Shown: positions 62,384-64,000 of the stretch, in pieces
Layout of the letters: each line of letters begins with the position of its first letter
Position numbering within the stretch: the stretch's first letter is position 1
DNA from: Peptostreptococcus anaerobius VPI 4330 = DSM 2949
Lineage (GTDB): Bacteria > Bacillota > Clostridia > Peptostreptococcales > Peptostreptococcaceae
NCBI RefSeq assembly: GCF_000381525.1
Contig: NZ_KB906609.1
Coordinates: 1-64,000 of the forward strand
Direction of reading: 5' to 3'
Length of the DNA stretch: 64,000 bases
Program-made: the position numbers and the translations under genes
Notes under the pieces: model-generated
Seen by the model: the letters and a program-made list of their open reading frames with translations, nothing else
What the model was told of the DNA's origin: nothing
The model's database searches: none

Positions 62384-64000
62384 ATGGAAAAGAAGAGTGT
62401 TTTTGAACCATTACTTGACTGCACTGTTGCAGAGGCAGAAGAAGTAACTCTTAAAAGATGGACAGAAGACAGGATACTTGACAAGGTACTAGAAAAGGGT
62501 AAAAATGATCCAACATATGTATTTTTTGAAGGACCACCAACAGCCAATGGTAACCCTGGTATCCACCACGTTATATCTAGAACATTAAAGGACTGGGTAT
62601 GTCGTTACAAAACAATGAGTGGCTACAAGGTTCCTAGAAAGGCTGGTTGGGATACTCACGGTCTACCAGTTGAGCTACAGGTAGAAAAGCAGTTAGGCCT
62701 ATCAGATAAGAAGGCTATAGAAGATTACGGTGTAGAAGATTTCTGTCAGAAGTGTAGAGACTCTGTATTCTCTTACGAAAGAGAATGGAGAAAGATGACA
62801 GAGAGAATGGCATATTCAGTTGACCTAGATGACCCATACATCACTCTAGACAACAATTATATAGAAACACTTTGGTGGATACTAGACAAGTTCAACAAGG
62901 AAGGACTACTATACGAGGGTCACAAGATCCTACCATACTGTCCTAGATGTGGAACAGGTCTTGCATCACACGAAGTTGCCCAGGGATACAAGGAAATCAA
63001 GTCAAACACACTTGTTGCCAAGTTTAAGAAGAAGGGTACAGAAAACGAGTACTTCCTAGCTTGGACAACAACTCCTTGGACTCTACCATCAAACGTAGCC
63101 CTTACTGTTAATGCAGAAGTAGACTATGTAAAAGTTCAGGTTGAAGATGAAGTATACTATCTTGCAAAAGACCTACTTGACAAGCATCTAGGAGATAAGG
63201 AATACACTGTTCTTGAAACTCTAAAGGGTAAAGACCTAGAATACCAGGAATACGAACAGTTGATGCCGTTCGTAAATGTAGAAGAAAAGGCGTTTTTCGT
63301 TACTTGTGGCGAATATGTAACTACAACTGATGGTACTGGTATAGTACACTCAGCACCAGCCTTTGGTGAAGACGACTACAATATGGGTAGAAAATACTCA
63401 CTTCCATTTGTACAGCCTGTTGACTCAGAAGGTAAGTTCACTACAACTCCTTGGGAAGGTAAGTTTGTAATGGAAGAAGGCCTAGATGTTGAAATCATAA
63501 AGTGGCTTGCAGCAGAGAACAAACTATTCTCTAAGATAAAGGTAGAACACAACTATCCACACTGCTGGAGATGTGGTACACCTCTTGTATACTATGCCAA
63601 CCCAGGCTGGTATATAGAAATGACTAAGTTAAAAGACAAGCTAATAGAAAATAACAACGGTGTAAACTGGTATCCAGAATTCGTCGGTCAGGGAAGATTT
63701 GGTAACTGGCTAGAAGAACTAAAGGACTGGGCTATATCAAGAACTAGATATTGGGGAACTCCACTGCCAGTATGGAAGTGTGAAGACTGTGGTTGCAAGA
63801 CTACAGTAGGATCTAGACAGGAACTAGCTGAATTAGCTATTGAAGATGTTGATCCAGAAACAATAGAACTACACAGACCTTACATAGATGAAGTACACCT
63901 TAAGTGCCCAGATTGTGGCAAGCCAATGACTAGGGTTCCAGAAGTTATAGACTGTTGGTTTGACTCAGGAGCAATGCCTTTCGCTCAGTGGCATTATCCG
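62384..64000 (+). CDS. ileS: Isoleucyl-tRNA synthetase, N-terminal 539 residues (cut by window edge)
   Basis: Charges tRNA-Ile. The frame is open to the window end, about half of a usual 1030-residue IleS. Class I HIGH-equivalent: FEGPPTANGNPGIHH, followed by RKAGWDTHGLPVELQVEKQL. Editing (CP1) domain begins with AWTTTPWTLPSNVALTVNAE and DGTGIVHSAPAFGEDDYNMG. Zinc-like Cys pairs: CPRCG, CWRCG, CEDCGC, CPDCG. The GNPGIHH form marks the eukaryote-like IleS2 type, known to include mupirocin-tolerant enzymes. The catalytic KMSKS and C-terminal domains are outside the window. Confidence 0.97.
   Translation, partial: MEKKSVFEPLLDCTVAEAEEVTLKRWTEDRILDKVLEKGKNDPTYVFFEGPPTANGNPGIHHVISRTLKDWVCRYKTMSGYKVPRKAGWDTHGLPVELQVEKQLGLSDKKAIEDYGVEDFCQKCRDSVFSYEREWRKMTERMAYSVDLDDPYITLDNNYIETLWWILDKFNKEGLLYEGHKILPYCPRCGTGLASHEVAQGYKEIKSNTLVAKFKKKGTENEYFLAWTTTPWTLPSNVALTVNAEVDYVKVQVEDEVYYLAKDLLDKHLGDKEYTVLETLKGKDLEYQEYEQLMPFVNVEEKAFFVTCGEYVTTTDGTGIVHSAPAFGEDDYNMGRKYSLPFVQPVDSEGKFTTTPWEGKFVMEEGLDVEIIKWLAAENKLFSKIKVEHNYPHCWRCGTPLVYYANPGWYIEMTKLKDKLIENNNGVNWYPEFVGQGRFGNWLEELKDWAISRTRYWGTPLPVWKCEDCGCKTTVGSRQELAELAIEDVDPETIELHRPYIDEVHLKCPDCGKPMTRVPEVIDCWFDSGAMPFAQWHYP

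Noticed and set aside
1-64000. tRNA, rRNA or tmRNA genes
   Set aside because: I looked in the gaps for cloverleaf or rRNA-like stretches and saw none; short-range search by eye is limited.

Overview
The window is low-GC, AT-rich Firmicute DNA. The gene content points to an anaerobic Gram-positive coccus of the Peptostreptococcaceae, and Peptostreptococcus is my best guess, not a proven assignment. Evidence: one-chain pyruvate:ferredoxin oxidoreductase, an iron alcohol dehydrogenase, an IleS2-type IleS behind a T-box, the yggS-sepF-yggT-ylmH-divIVA order, and a peptidoglycan gene set lacking the diaminopimelate marker but carrying a D-aspartate ligase and an aspartate racemase.

Layout. 1-550: mobile-element debris, the 3' end of an IS200/IS605 transposase element that has inserted into the 5' end of an IS3/IS150-type element. 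551-1950 (-): thyA-folA. 2365-6187: stand-alone genes (iron ADH, His-tailed protein, secreted nuclease, free Met-R-sulfoxide reductase). 6401-14862: a run of a giant acidic SPOR-domain membrane protein, an unknown 660-residue partner, a 58-residue ORF, galE and two related lipoproteins. 14980-18569: asnA, hpt, a HAD phosphatase and a HI0933-type flavoprotein. 18687-21199: an unknown protein and a GAF-SpoIIE phosphatase. 21713-31556: central metabolism and uptake (PFOR, BglG-type antiterminator, PTS IICBA, sodium symporter, phosphoesterase). 31761-35284: D-aspartate ligase, aspartate racemase and murE, which together would make and attach a D-Asp branch on Lys- or Orn-type stem peptides. 35428-43935: ychF, an LRR protein, yfmF-yfmH, lgt, rsmH, murF, mraY. 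43936-48228: an inserted block (unknown protein, KilA-N protein with an apparent internal deletion, six-helix membrane protein, ABC-F ribosome-protection protein with a 9-codon leader). 48229-53539: murD, murG, ftsZ, nrdR, pgeF. 53556-61979: two-component system, der, plsY, gpsA, yggS, sepF, yggT, ylmH, divIVA. 62018-64000: promoter, Ile T-box and the 5' part of ileS.

The division and wall genes form a sparse and rearranged dcw region: ftsL, ftsI, ftsW, murC, ftsQ and ftsA are absent from their usual places, murE sits with the D-Asp genes, and an accessory block with a probable antibiotic-resistance gene separates mraY from murD. The least explained items are the SPOR protein with its two unknown partners, the ABC-F leader with two mutually exclusive hairpins, the KilA-N deletion, and the nested insertion sequences at the left edge.
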